NCBI GenBank assembly: GCA_022564635.1
Contig: JADFLA010000006.1
Location: 1-41,061 of the forward strand
Source: Nanobdellota archaeon
GTDB taxonomy: Archaea > Nanobdellota > Nanobdellia > Woesearchaeales > GW2011-AR4
Length of the DNA: 41,061 nucleotides
Direction: 5' to 3'
Under the pieces are notes generated by a model, which searched no databases, was not told the origin of the DNA, and saw only the letters and a list, made by a program, of their open reading frames with translations. Each line of letters begins with the position of its first letter. Positions within the stretch are counted from its first letter, which is position 1. Of this stretch, positions 25,985 through 33,708 are shown piece by piece. The position numbers and the translations under genes were made by a program.

Positions 25985-28603
25985 ATGCAAATAACTGAAA
26001 AACAAAAGTATCAATTGAAGAAGTTCATCAAAGAACTAGAGAAGCATAGAGGTAGGCATACAGAGCTTGTTTCAGTTTACATCCCAAAAGATTATGATAT
26101 TATTAAAATTATCAACCATCTGGAGCAGGAAAAGGGTACTGCTACTAATATTAAATCTACTGCAACAAGAAAAAATGTTATTGATGCTTTGGAAAGGATG
26201 ACACAGCATTTACGCTTATATAAGAGAACTCCAGAAAATGGTTTAGCGGTTTTTTCTGGAAATGTTGCAAAAAGAGAGGGCCAACAGGATTTCCAGGTTT
26301 GGAGTATAGAACCCCCTTTACCGTTAAACACTAGGATATACAGGTGTGATAAAGAATTTGTTCTTGAGTTATTAAGAGATATGCTCCAGATTAAGGAAGT
26401 CTATGGCCTTGTTATTGTGGATAGGAGGGATGCGAATATAGCTTATCTTAAGGGTAAAACAATAATTCCTTTGTTAAAGACACATTCTGAAGTGCCTGGA
26501 AAAACAAGAGCTGGCGGTCAATGTCATGTTTTCGGTACTTTAGTCCAATTTACATCTGGCTCCATTCTTAAGATTGAAAATTGTCATAATCCGCACATTG
26601 TTAAAAGTATGATTATGAATAATTTATCAATTAAGGATTCAGCGATAACGGATAAATGGACCACTGAAAAACAAGAAGTGTATAAGATAATAACAAAAAA
26701 CCCCAGAGTAGTTGTCGAATCTTCAAAGGATCATTTATTTTTTATAGCAACTAATGAAGGAGTTATTGAAAAACCTGCAGATAAGTTAAAAGGAGGAGAT
26801 TATTTGATCATGCCTGAAAAAATGGAGATTAAAGGCAAAGTTCAAAATTTGAACCCTTTGAAATATTATAACTCATTCAAAATAAATGAACAAGGAAAAA
26901 TATTGTTTAAACAAAAAAGATTAAAGAAAAAATTACACCAAAGACAGCTCGCTAAAAAATTAGGAATAACTCAAACAGCTGTATCTGTAATAGAATTAGG
27001 GAAAAGAAACGTAAACAGGGGGTTATTAAAAAAATTATGTAATTTTTTTAGTATAAAATTCGAAGAATTTTTGGATGACTATTGTAATCCATATTTATAT
27101 AGAAATGTTGAGTTACCAGGTAAAATCGATGAAAATTTTGCACAATTTTTAGGTTACTATATAGGCGATGGATCTATAGAAAATGGCAGGATAACGTTTT
27201 TTAAGCAAAATACAGAAGTTGTTTTAGATTATAAAAAGAAATTTGACGATTTTTTTAAGATAAATTCCAGTTATAAATTTAGGGAAAATAAGAATTACTA
27301 TCAATTAAGATTTACTAGCAGGCCCCTAGTTAGGCTAATTAAAGAAGAATTCCCTGAAATAAAGAAAGCTAAAAATTCAGAAATTCCTAAAAAAATACTA
27401 GAATCACCTAATGGGGTTGTGGCTTCTTTCCTCAAAGGAATTTATGATGCAGAAGGATACGTTGCTAAAGCAAGGGGAGTTGCTATTGGGATAAATAATA
27501 AACTACTGGCTCAACAGATTCAACTTTTATTGCTTAGATTTTCCATCATTAGTTCGCTTCATGAATATGATAATAGAGCAAATAGATACAGTAATAATCC
27601 AAGATATACAGTCGATACTACGGAAGGAAAATCACTTGAATTATTTAGAAATCGTATAAATTTTACTTCTAAAGAAAAAAGTAATAAGCTAGTTTCCTTA
27701 ATCAACAAAAAATCAATTACAAGTTATGTAAGACAGATAATAATTCCTGGATCAAAAATCAGGTCGATAATAGAAAAAGCAGGCAATAATCTTGAATTGT
27801 TTCCCAAAGTTAATAGTTTCTTTAGAAATGAGAGGATGATGAGTAAAGATGTGTTTAAGAACTCCATATTAGCTTATATCAAAGATAAAAAGTTGTATTC
27901 AGAATTAAAAAAAATCTATGATTATCCAATTTTGCCAGTTAAAATAAGTAAAATCGAAGTAAGCAAAAAACCAACTAAGATGGTAGATATTTCAGTAAAA
28001 GGTCAGAACTTCATAGCAAATGGTATATTTGTACATAATTCAGCTGCCAGATTTGAAAGAATAAGGGAAGGAGCTAAAAAAGATCATTTTAAGAAAGTTG
28101 CAGAGTATATGAAAGAGCAGTTTTTAAAAAATAAAAATTTAAAAGGTATAATTGTAGGGGGTCCAGGTCCAACAAAATATGATTTTATAGATTCTGGCCA
28201 AATAACAACGGAAGTTAAAAAGAAAATCATAGCGATAAAAGACTTAAGTTACACCGGAGATTTTGGTCTAAATGAATTAGTGGAAAAAAGCCAAGATGTA
28301 TTGGCAAAAGAAGGAATTATCGCAGAGAAAAAACTTGTTGATAGGTTTTTGGAACTATTGTCAACAAAACCAGGGATGGTGTCTTATGGTGTTGAGGAAG
28401 TAATGAAAAATTTGAAATTAGGAGCGGTTGATACTTTATTGTTGTCAGAGAAACTTGATGACAAAAAATTAGAAGAATTTGAAAATGAAGCTAAGAAAGT
28501 TGGTACGGATGTTAATATTATTTCTACTGAAACACCAGAAGGAATTCAGGTGAGAGATATGGGAAAGGTTGTTGGTATATTAAGGTATGAGGTTAGTTCT
28601 TAG
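25985..28603 (+). CDS. prf1: Peptide chain release factor aRF1, interrupted by an intein
   Basis: Recognises all three stop codons and triggers peptide release. I start at ATG 25985 (MQITEKQKYQLKKFIKELEKHRG); 11 upstream codons of the open frame are non-typical. Extein hallmarks: NIKS (residues 55-58), YRCDKEF (119-125), and GGQ (177-179) as the last residues before the intein. The extein resumes with SAARFERIREG at 28040. The spliced protein would be 366 aa, shorter than usual for aRF1 (a little over 400): the C-terminal domain lacks the cysteine-bearing minidomain. Without splicing the catalytic GGQ loop would be split, so release activity depends on splicing. Confidence 0.95.
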   Translation: MQITEKQKYQLKKFIKELEKHRGRHTELVSVYIPKDYDIIKIINHLEQEKGTATNIKSTATRKNVIDALERMTQHLRLYKRTPENGLAVFSGNVAKREGQQDFQVWSIEPPLPLNTRIYRCDKEFVLELLRDMLQIKEVYGLVIVDRRDANIAYLKGKTIIPLLKTHSEVPGKTRAGGQCHVFGTLVQFTSGSILKIENCHNPHIVKSMIMNNLSIKDSAITDKWTTEKQEVYKIITKNPRVVVESSKDHLFFIATNEGVIEKPADKLKGGDYLIMPEKMEIKGKVQNLNPLKYYNSFKINEQGKILFKQKRLKKKLHQRQLAKKLGITQTAVSVIELGKRNVNRGLLKKLCNFFSIKFEEFLDDYCNPYLYRNVELPGKIDENFAQFLGYYIGDGSIENGRITFFKQNTEVVLDYKKKFDDFFKINSSYKFRENKNYYQLRFTSRPLVRLIKEEFPEIKKAKNSEIPKKILESPNGVVASFLKGIYDAEGYVAKARGVAIGINNKLLAQQIQLLLLRFSIISSLHEYDNRANRYSNNPRYTVDTTEGKSLELFRNRINFTSKEKSNKLVSLINKKSITSYVRQIIIPGSKIRSIIEKAGNNLELFPKVNSFFRNERMMSKDVFKNSILAYIKDKKLYSELKKIYDYPILPVKISKIEVSKKPTKMVDISVKGQNFIANGIFVHNSAARFERIREGAKKDHFKKVAEYMKEQFLKNKNLKGIIVGGPGPTKYDFIDSGQITTEVKKKIIAIKDLSYTGDFGLNELVEKSQDVLAKEGIIAEKKLVDRFLELLSTKPGMVSYGVEEVMKNLKLGAVDTLLLSEKLDDKKLEEFENEAKKVGTDVNIISTETPEGIQVRDMGKVVGILRYEVSS
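26522..28039 (+). mobile_element. 506-aa intein with HTH and LAGLIDADG endonuclease domains
   Basis: In-frame insertion of 1518 nt between GGQ and SAARF. It begins with Cys (CHVFGTLVQFTSGSIL), has a block-B-like VESSKDHLFF with His, and ends with the canonical FIANGIFVHN followed by Ser +1, so all standard splicing residues are present. Between the splicing blocks are an XRE-type helix-turn-helix (about intein residues 130-170, RQLAKKLGITQTAVSVIELG) and two LAGLIDADG helices (FAQFLGYYIGDGSIE about 205-219; VASFLKGIYDAEGYV about 302-316). The HTH may help bind the homing site. The endonuclease looks intact. Confidence 0.93.
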
Positions 28604-28683
28604 ATACAATAATTTAAAAAACAATAAAAAAATTCAATTTTAAAAATAATAATTAAAAAATATAAAATAATGAATATTAAAAA

Positions 28684-29340
28684 ATGAAATTAGTTGAGCA
28701 AGCATTTAATGATTTATTTCCGAATAAAAATTTTGAGGATTATGATCTGAAAATAAAATATACAGACAAGTTTAAGCCTTATAATGCTAATGTAAGGTAC
28801 ACTAGAAATTCCTTGCAGTTTAATCTAAGCAAGAGATGGAGAAAAGTAAGCAAGGAAATTCAAATTGGGCTTATACAGGGGCTAATGCTTAGGATTTTCA
28901 AAGATAAAAAGAGTACAACAAACATTGATTTGTACAATAGTTTTATGAGAAATTTGCATGTAAGCATTCCAAAAACATCTACAGATCCAGTATTAGAACA
29001 ATCTTTTAATAAAATTAATGATAAGTATTTTTTTGGTTTAATTGAGAAACCAAATTTAAAGTGGCATGATTCTATAAGAAGACTAGGTTCTTATGAGTAT
29101 GGCAGTGACGCAATATCTATGAGTAAGGTTCTTGAAAATGATGAAAATTTACTGGATTATGTAATGTATCATGAGATATTGCATAAAAAGCATAAATTCC
29201 ATAGCAAAAATGGAAGAACCCATCATCATACTAGAGAATTTAAAGAAATGGAAAGAAAATTTGAGAATAATGAGGAAATGGAAGAAAGGATTAAGAAATT
29301 AGTGAGGCAGAGGAGTAGGAAAAGGGTTGTTTGGTTTTGA
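28684..29340 (+). CDS. HEXXH zinc metalloprotease-like protein (SprT/YgjP-like)
   Basis: A 218-aa soluble protein with YVMYHEILHKKHKF, where HEILH (163-167) is a zinc-metalloprotease HEXXH, followed by a further His-rich segment THHHTREFKEMERKF that can give the third zinc ligand. The arrangement resembles SprT-like/DUF45 (YgjP) proteins. The N-terminal half is basic (LSKRWRKVSKEIQIGLIQGL). The C-terminal end is very basic (RQRSRKRVVWF), hinting at nucleic-acid or ribosome contact. It follows aRF1 by 80 nt on the same strand. Substrate unknown. Confidence 0.7.
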   Translation: MKLVEQAFNDLFPNKNFEDYDLKIKYTDKFKPYNANVRYTRNSLQFNLSKRWRKVSKEIQIGLIQGLMLRIFKDKKSTTNIDLYNSFMRNLHVSIPKTSTDPVLEQSFNKINDKYFFGLIEKPNLKWHDSIRRLGSYEYGSDAISMSKVLENDENLLDYVMYHEILHKKHKFHSKNGRTHHHTREFKEMERKFENNEEMEERIKKLVRQRSRKRVVWF

Positions 29341-29373
29341 TGCAAACCAGCGGAAAACAAAGTTTTCGAGGTA

Positions 29374-29434
29374 TTTGAAAATCAGTGAGATGCGAGTGAG
29401 CTCGCGAACTCGCTCACAATTCACAATTTTCAAA
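29374..29434 (+). repeat. 61-nt imperfect palindrome just before the histone promoter
   Basis: Outer arms TTTGAAAAT (29374-29382) and ATTTTCAAA (29426-29434); inner arms GCGAGT (29392-29397) and ACTCGC (29408-29413), with further GTGA/TCAC pairing between. A smaller hairpin GAAAAC/GTTTTC is at 29353-29367. It ends four bases before the histone TATA box, so it may end the upstream transcript or act as a regulator site. Confidence 0.6.
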
Positions 29435-29437
29435 ACC

Positions 29438-29445
29438 TTTAAATA
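29438..29445 (+). promoter_or_regulatory. TATA box of the histone gene
   Basis: ccTTTAAATAtaacc, 37 nt before the ATG, with a strong GGGTGGTT ribosome site (29472-29479). Confidence 0.65.
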
Positions 29446-29481
29446 TAACCATTTTATTCAAATTTGCATGAGGGTGGTTAA

Positions 29482-29691
29482 ATGAGTTCAAGGCTTCTTC
29501 CTTTGGCAGCAATGGAAAAAATACTCAAGCAGTGCGGGGCTGATAGAGTGTCAGACAAAGCAAAAGTAGCTTTGAAGAATACTATGGAAGATCTTGCAGA
29601 TGAAATAGCTACAAAAGCTGTTAATCTTGCAAAGCACGCTGGCCGTGTTACGGTAAAAGCTAGTGATGTTAAGCTTGCGGCAAAAAGCTAA
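29482..29691 (+). CDS. Archaeal histone (HMf-like)
   Basis: A 69-aa single histone fold, the usual length. The sequence LPLAAMEKILKQCGADRVSDKAKVALKNTMEDLADEIATKAVNLAKHAGRVTVKASDVKLAAK covers all three helices (shown here only for identification of the pattern: R-[VI]-S-x-x-A, then AGRxTVKxxDV before helix 3). It packages DNA as dimers and larger multimers. It has no tails. It has its own promoter and lies in a cluster with aIF5A and L40e. Confidence 0.95.
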   Translation: MSSRLLPLAAMEKILKQCGADRVSDKAKVALKNTMEDLADEIATKAVNLAKHAGRVTVKASDVKLAAKS

Positions 29692-29753
29692 ATATAAAAA
29701 TTTATAAATCTTAATCTTTATCTTCTGTTAATTAATTAAAAATTGATGGCATT

Positions 29754-30146
29754 ATGGCGACAAAAATACAAAGCGTAGGCAGTTTGCAAAAAGGCAGCTA
29801 TGTTATTTTGGACGGTGCTGCTTGCAGAGTTGTTGATATGCAAGTGTCCAGGCCAGGAAAGCACGGTCATGCTAAAGTAAGGCTGACAGCAGTTGGCCTT
29901 GTTGATGAGAAAAAAAGAATTGTAGTCATGCCTGGACATGATAATGTTGATGTTCCTATAATTGAGAAAAAGTCAGCACAAGTGTTATCCATTCAAAATG
30001 ATGCAGCGAATGTAATGGACTCTGAAAGTTATGAAACATTTGACTTAAAGATTCCGGAAGAGCTTAAGGGCCAGGTTGTGGAAGGTGCAAATGTTACGTA
30101 TTGGGTAATATTAGAAGACAAAGTGATGAAACAAGTAAAGAGTTAA
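29754..30146 (+). CDS. Translation factor aIF5A
   Basis: A 130-aa elongation-type factor that relieves stalling at difficult peptide bonds such as polyproline and also helps termination. The hypusine loop is VSRPGKHGHAK with the modified lysine at K36. The N-terminal SH3-like domain (to about residue 68) and the C-terminal OB domain (IEKKSAQVLSIQNDAANVMD onward) are both present. I start at ATG 29754; the ATG at 29745 is in another frame. A TATA box (tttataaa, about 29700) lies about 50 nt upstream. No deoxyhypusine synthase gene is in the window. Confidence 0.95.
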   Translation: MATKIQSVGSLQKGSYVILDGAACRVVDMQVSRPGKHGHAKVRLTAVGLVDEKKRIVVMPGHDNVDVPIIEKKSAQVLSIQNDAANVMDSESYETFDLKIPEELKGQVVEGANVTYWVILEDKVMKQVKS

Positions 30147-30251
30147 ACAACCTTAAAATTAATTAGTGCATATTTAAACAATAATAATAAAAATTCATTT
30201 TTTAAATAGTTTAAATTAATAAAATACAAAAAATAAATAATTGATGACAAA

Positions 30252-30413
30252 ATGGTCAAATTCCCAGAAGGGCAAGCAAGAAAGTATAGAAATGTATTTA
30301 TTTGTAAGAAATGCAGCACTAAAATAAGGGCCCAGAGCATGAAAATAACACAGGGTAAGGTTAAGTGCAGAAGGTGCCATGGCAAAAAGTTTAGGTCAGT
30401 TAGAAAAAAATGA
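30252..30413 (+). CDS. Ribosomal protein L40e-like zinc protein
   Basis: A 53-aa basic protein starting MVKFPEGQARKYRNVFICKKC. It has two CxxC pairs, CKKC (18-21) and CRRC (39-42), joined by KIRAQSMKITQGKVK, and ends in KKFRSVRKK. The FPE.(Q/E)AR start plus the zinc ribbon fits archaeal L40e, although the linker differs from euryarchaeal versions. The stop codon overlaps the start of the next gene (ATGA, 30410-30413), so the two are translationally coupled. Other tiny zinc-ribbon ribosomal proteins cannot be fully excluded. Confidence 0.75.
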   Translation: MVKFPEGQARKYRNVFICKKCSTKIRAQSMKITQGKVKCRRCHGKKFRSVRKK

Positions 30414-31609
30414 GCTTTATCTTAGCTATAACACAATATAAATTTACCATCTTATTTTATTCTTTGATTTTTTTGATCATTTATCTTAATAGAAAGAAGT
30501 TTGATGTTCATGGAAAGTTCATATATCTTTACCGAACAAAGATTGGCATAAACTTAATGAATTTAGTAGCCAAAAAAGCAGGAAGACTAGTTAAATTTCT
30601 TGGGTATGTTGGAGTTGTAATCGGATTTATTGGAATGATTTTTACATTTATTTTGATATTGTTTTTGACATATAAACTACTTCTAAATGAGCCTGGAGCA
30701 GGAGGTGCAAGCCCAGTTATTCCTGGTTTGCCTATTGCGGGCACTGGCTTAGTGTTTCCATTAATAACAGGATGGATAGTTTTATTCATAATAATTGTAG
30801 TTCATGAATTTTCACATGGTATTGTGGCAAGTGCGTACAAAGTCAAGATTAAAAATTCTGGCATGGCTTTCTTTGGTCCAATACTTGGAGCTTTTGTTGA
30901 GCCTGATGAAAAAAGCTTGGCAAAGCAGAAAGATTGGATACAACATTCAGTATTCGCAGCTGGAGCATTTTCAAATTTTTTGACAGTAATAGTTGTTTTA
31001 CTGATAGCATCAATAATTCTAAACCCATTTATAAACATATTAACTGATTCAACAGGGGTTATTGTTTATTCCCAACCAGGATTGCCTGCGGAAAAAGCAG
31101 GTATTGCAAATAATACCGTAATTACCGGAATTTATGGAGGAAAAGTTGATACAATTAAAGATTTTAGGAATGCAATGAGAGATATAGGTCCAAACAGAAA
31201 TATTAGATTAAAATCCGATGATAAAATCTATAGTGTTACAACAATAGAAAGCCCAGATGACCCATCCCAAGGCTACTTAGGGGTTTTGATTATAGAAGAG
31301 AGATCTGAATTAAGATATGACAATGTTGTAAATCAAGCTTTGCTTAATATTCTTAAATGGTTTAGGCAGCTGTTTGGATGGTTAGCATTTTTAAGCCTTA
31401 ATATAGGGTTAATTAATTTATTGCCAATATTTATCACAGATGGCGCAAGGATGTTGAAGGTATTTTTTGAAAGGATAATACCAAATAAGGACAAAAGTAC
31501 ATCTGTTTGGTTACTTATTAATTGGATTTCAGTATTTTCCCTCTTAATATTGGTATTTTTGCCATTCTTTAGATGGTTAAACACAATTTTGGTAAGCATT
31601 TTAATATAG
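30410..31609 (+). CDS. Site-2 protease family membrane metalloprotease (M50)
   Basis: A 399-aa intramembrane protease. The zinc motif is VVHEFSHGI (H132, E133, H136) within a membrane helix, and the third-ligand motif is NLLPIFITDGARML (Asp of the usual LDG type) near residue 345. Between them is a PDZ-like domain (about residues 215-295, with GLPAEKAGIANNTVITGIYGGKVDTIKDFRNAM). At least six hydrophobic helices are visible. Such proteases cut membrane-bound regulators or leftover signal peptides. It overlaps L40e by 4 nt. Confidence 0.92.
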   Translation: MSFILAITQYKFTILFYSLIFLIIYLNRKKFDVHGKFIYLYRTKIGINLMNLVAKKAGRLVKFLGYVGVVIGFIGMIFTFILILFLTYKLLLNEPGAGGASPVIPGLPIAGTGLVFPLITGWIVLFIIIVVHEFSHGIVASAYKVKIKNSGMAFFGPILGAFVEPDEKSLAKQKDWIQHSVFAAGAFSNFLTVIVVLLIASIILNPFINILTDSTGVIVYSQPGLPAEKAGIANNTVITGIYGGKVDTIKDFRNAMRDIGPNRNIRLKSDDKIYSVTTIESPDDPSQGYLGVLIIEERSELRYDNVVNQALLNILKWFRQLFGWLAFLSLNIGLINLLPIFITDGARMLKVFFERIIPNKDKSTSVWLLINWISVFSLLILVFLPFFRWLNTILVSILI

Positions 31610-31733
31610 ATTATTATTTTCTAAATTAGTTATTATAGAAATTCTTATCTAAAATAAAAAATATAATTAAAAACAATTAATGTAGGATAATAAAATAACA
31701 ATATTTATAAAAAATAAATTATTAAAAAATAAT

Positions 31734-32297
31734 ATGGCGGATATATGGGCGAATGTTCTAAGCGGATTTAAGGAAATATTCTCGGCACCATTAAGGGATC
31801 TTTCTATTTTATGGCTTCTGATTCCTATAATTTTATTTTGGCTTGTTCTAGAAGTTTATTTTGGCAGGTATAAGGAAGAAAAACTAGGGTGGAATTCCGC
31901 TTTAGGATATGGATTGAGTATGTTTTGGATTGTTATAATTAGCTTTAAAACAATGTTTGAAAATAATTTTGAATTATTCAGCATAGACAAGCTTTTATTT
32001 GTAATATTTATTGCTGTATATTCTGGTTTTATTATTTTTATTTCCTTTACTCACAGATTAAAAGAAAAAATCTTTTTTTTATTTACTTCACCAACACTTG
32101 TTTATTTTCTTTTTGGGATAGCACTTTTATGGGTAAATGGCCTTATTAATATAACTCTTTGGGTAATCGTTGATTTGGTTATATTTTACATAATAATCTT
32201 GATTTTTGAATTAATTTTGAAGAAAGTTATTCCATCTGCTCCAGAAAGTGATAGGATGTCAGGTAAAGATTCAGATTTATCTATGCCTAAGATATGA
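31734..32297 (+). CDS. Unknown membrane protein with about five helices
   Basis: A 187-aa protein starting MADIWANVLSGFKEIFSAPLRDLSILWLLIPI. An amphipathic start is followed by about five hydrophobic helices (about 24-42, 52-70, 87-105, 112-135, 142-165) and a polar C-terminal tail (PSAPESDRMSGKDSDLSMPKI). No catalytic motif is seen. The ATG is 125 nt after the protease gene and has its own AT-rich promoter region. I do not recognise the family; similar proteins of unknown function are common in this archaeal group. Confidence 0.75.
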   Translation: MADIWANVLSGFKEIFSAPLRDLSILWLLIPIILFWLVLEVYFGRYKEEKLGWNSALGYGLSMFWIVIISFKTMFENNFELFSIDKLLFVIFIAVYSGFIIFISFTHRLKEKIFFLFTSPTLVYFLFGIALLWVNGLINITLWVIVDLVIFYIIILIFELILKKVIPSAPESDRMSGKDSDLSMPKI

Positions 32298-32305
32298 TCT
32301 TGTAA

Positions 32306-32620
32306 TTATTTATTTTTGTCAAAATATTCCTTAACTTTTTCATTACTGGTCGGTTTTGCAGCGTCTCCTAAGCAATAATATATTTTTTCTGCTTCTGGGC
32401 CCCAGGAATAATCTCCTTTTTCTTTTTCAACTTTGCTGACCTTGAATTCGTGCAATGCAGCACCCTTTTTCAAGTGATAGTAAATGCTGCGCATGGTAAC
32501 TTTTGGAAATATTGCAATATAGGCTTTATAGATCTCATAGCCATAACCCTGTTTCATAAAATAAAGTATTTCTATTATATTCTGCCTTATTTCAGATTTT
32601 ACAGGACGACCTTTTGCCAT
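32306..32620 (-). CDS. PadR-like winged-helix DNA-binding protein
   Basis: A 104-aa protein with a winged helix: MKQGYGYEIYKAYIAIFPKVTMRSIYYHLKKGAALHEF, where GYGYEIY and the SIYYHLKKG recognition helix resemble PadR-type regulators. The wing is EKEKGDYSWGPEAEKIYYCL. It converges with the membrane-protein gene (8 nt apart). Target unknown; the 450-nt inverted-repeat-rich region lies directly upstream of its start. Confidence 0.75.
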   Translation of the reverse strand: MAKGRPVKSEIRQNIIEILYFMKQGYGYEIYKAYIAIFPKVTMRSIYYHLKKGAALHEFKVSKVEKEKGDYSWGPEAEKIYYCLGDAAKPTSNEKVKEYFDKNK

Positions 32621-32701
32621 AGATAGTTTTGTATAATAAATAGTATTTATAGTTTTCTATATGGAAAATAAGTATTTGTACGTTGTTAGGAGATGAAAGT
32701 T

Positions 32702-32722
32702 CGTCTAATTTCCCATTAGACG
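32702..32722 (+). repeat. CGTCTAAT-type hairpin, copy 1
   Basis: Arms CGTCTAAT (32702-32709) and ATTAGACG (32715-32722), flanked by TT before and CC after. The same motif with longer arms and the same flanks is at 33709-33734. Confidence 0.8.
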
Positions 32723-32835
32723 CCCTTTTTGAGTTCCCTTTGCATATCTTTGATATTAAGCTTATCGATGATTTTCTTTCTTCCCATACAAAGCTCAGAA
32801 AGATAACGTAAAATTATTCTAATTTTCCTAAAAAA
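32716..32835 (-). pseudogene. Possible C-terminal coding remnant
   Basis: A minus-strand frame reading RIILRYLSELCMGRKKIIDKL and NIKDMQRELKKGV then stop, which has normal-looking protein composition, unlike the flanks. Its stop is inside the CGTCTAAT hairpin and its upstream end is the terminal repeat of the neighbouring 138-nt element, so it looks like the tail of a gene cut by an insertion. Family not recognised; could be chance. Confidence 0.25.
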
Positions 32836-32971
32836 ATTCCGCCAACAACAATGGATTCGAATACGGTCATTTGCTCTCAAGCTCGCAAATGCCCTATTCC
32901 GAAAGGAAATTTCAGAACTTCGTAACTGAAATTTCCTCTCCAGTCAATTCTCATCCTTGTTGGCGGAATTT
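32834..32971. repeat. 138-nt element with 15-bp terminal inverted repeats and two inner hairpins
   Basis: Ends AAATTCCGCCAACAA (32834-32848) and TTGTTGGCGGAATTT (32957-32971) are perfect inverted repeats. Inside are hairpins CATTTGC (32868-32874)/GCAAATG (32885-32891) and AGGAAATTTCAG (32904-32915)/CTGAAATTTCCT (32926-32937). No coding frame of note. The layout suits a small non-autonomous mobile element or a cloverleaf-like RNA. Confidence 0.65.
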
Positions 32972-32993
32972 CTTAAATCTTCTGATAAGCTAC

Positions 32994-33043
32994 GGGTTTA
33001 ATAACGTGTTTTTTGAGAAGTCTATTGTAAGGGTCGGCAAGAA
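32994..33043 (+). repeat. Left inverted-repeat arm beside the lipoprotein gene
   Basis: Contains GGTTTAATA, GTGTTTTTTGAGA and GGTCGGCAA in this order; the reverse complement of 33635-33686 has the same three blocks in the same order with similar spacing. Imperfect. Confidence 0.65.
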
Positions 33044-33071
33044 ATTATCTAGTTGATTAGACAAGAAAAAA

Positions 33072-33566
33072 TTACAATCGTAGCGTTTTAGGTGGTTTTA
33101 GTGGCATTCTCCCATCTTTACCACCATACATGTGAGGATTTAACTGTTGATGTACAGAAGCTACTGGACCATTAGGATCTACTGGTGGTGGTGTAGGTTC
33201 AAAACATCTTTCAGGTCCATAAATTATTCTAACACCCCCTTTTGATACTTCTTCATTTATATCTATGTAGTATTCACTTCTTGTTTTTGGTACTAAAAAA
33301 TGTAATATTGCATTTCCTCTTGCAGTAGAATAATCTCTAGGTATTTCAACTTCCATAATATCAGTAAGTTTTCCATCATATACGTCCCTAATTATCAAGG
33401 AACTTCCATATTGAACAAATTCATCACGTATTAACCCATCACAATAATCTTCTAGTATTGGGGCTGGTGTTCCTCCTCTACCACATGCACCTAGTAAAAC
33501 TTCTGCAGTTAAACTTCCTGCTACTAAAAGATTTCTAAGATTGAGATAATCAGTGAGTTCAACCAT
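33072..33566 (-). CDS. Putative lipoprotein of unknown function
   Basis: A 164-aa protein. The N-terminus (NLRNLLVAGSLTAEVLLGACGRGGTPAP) ends in a lipobox-like LLGAC, so Cys28 may be lipid-modified and the protein exported, though the leader is atypical, lacking a clear basic start. The rest is polar, with VYDGKLTDIMEVEIPRD and a Pro-rich, Gly-rich C-terminal end. Composition and codon style differ from the housekeeping genes nearby. It is enclosed by imperfect inverted repeats and has no same-strand neighbour. I do not recognise the family. Confidence 0.6.
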   Translation of the reverse strand: MVELTDYLNLRNLLVAGSLTAEVLLGACGRGGTPAPILEDYCDGLIRDEFVQYGSSLIIRDVYDGKLTDIMEVEIPRDYSTARGNAILHFLVPKTRSEYYIDINEEVSKGGVRIIYGPERCFEPTPPPVDPNGPVASVHQQLNPHMYGGKDGRMPLKPPKTLRL

Positions 33567-33634
33567 GTAATTGAGAAATAAGCTGAATTTAATAAATATT
33601 TCTTACATAACTACTTTTTATATAACACTATCCG

Positions 33635-33686
33635 TTCTTTGCCGACCATATTACTCTACTCTACTCTCAAAAAACACTATTAAACC
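33635..33686 (-). repeat. Right inverted-repeat arm beside the lipoprotein gene
   Basis: Blocks TTGCCGACC (33639-33647), TCTCAAAAAACAC (33665-33677) and TATTAAACC (from 33679) are the reverse complement of the blocks in 32994-33043. Confidence 0.65.
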
Positions 33687-33708
33687 GAAAATTTATCTCC
33701 GCATCTTT

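Larger units (their letters stand above)
32621..33071. other. 451-nt gap packed with inverted repeats
   Basis: Contents in order: hairpin CGTCTAAT/ATTAGACG (32702-32722), a 40-codon minus-strand frame that ends in its stem, the 138-nt element with terminal inverted repeats (32834-32971), and the left arm of the repeat pair around the lipoprotein gene (32994-33043). No complete gene. Confidence 0.7.

Noticed and set aside
32871-33056. 61-codon plus-strand frame in the repeat-rich gap
   Set aside because: It runs through both hairpins and the terminal repeat of the 138-nt element; the composition follows the palindromes and no ribosome site is present.
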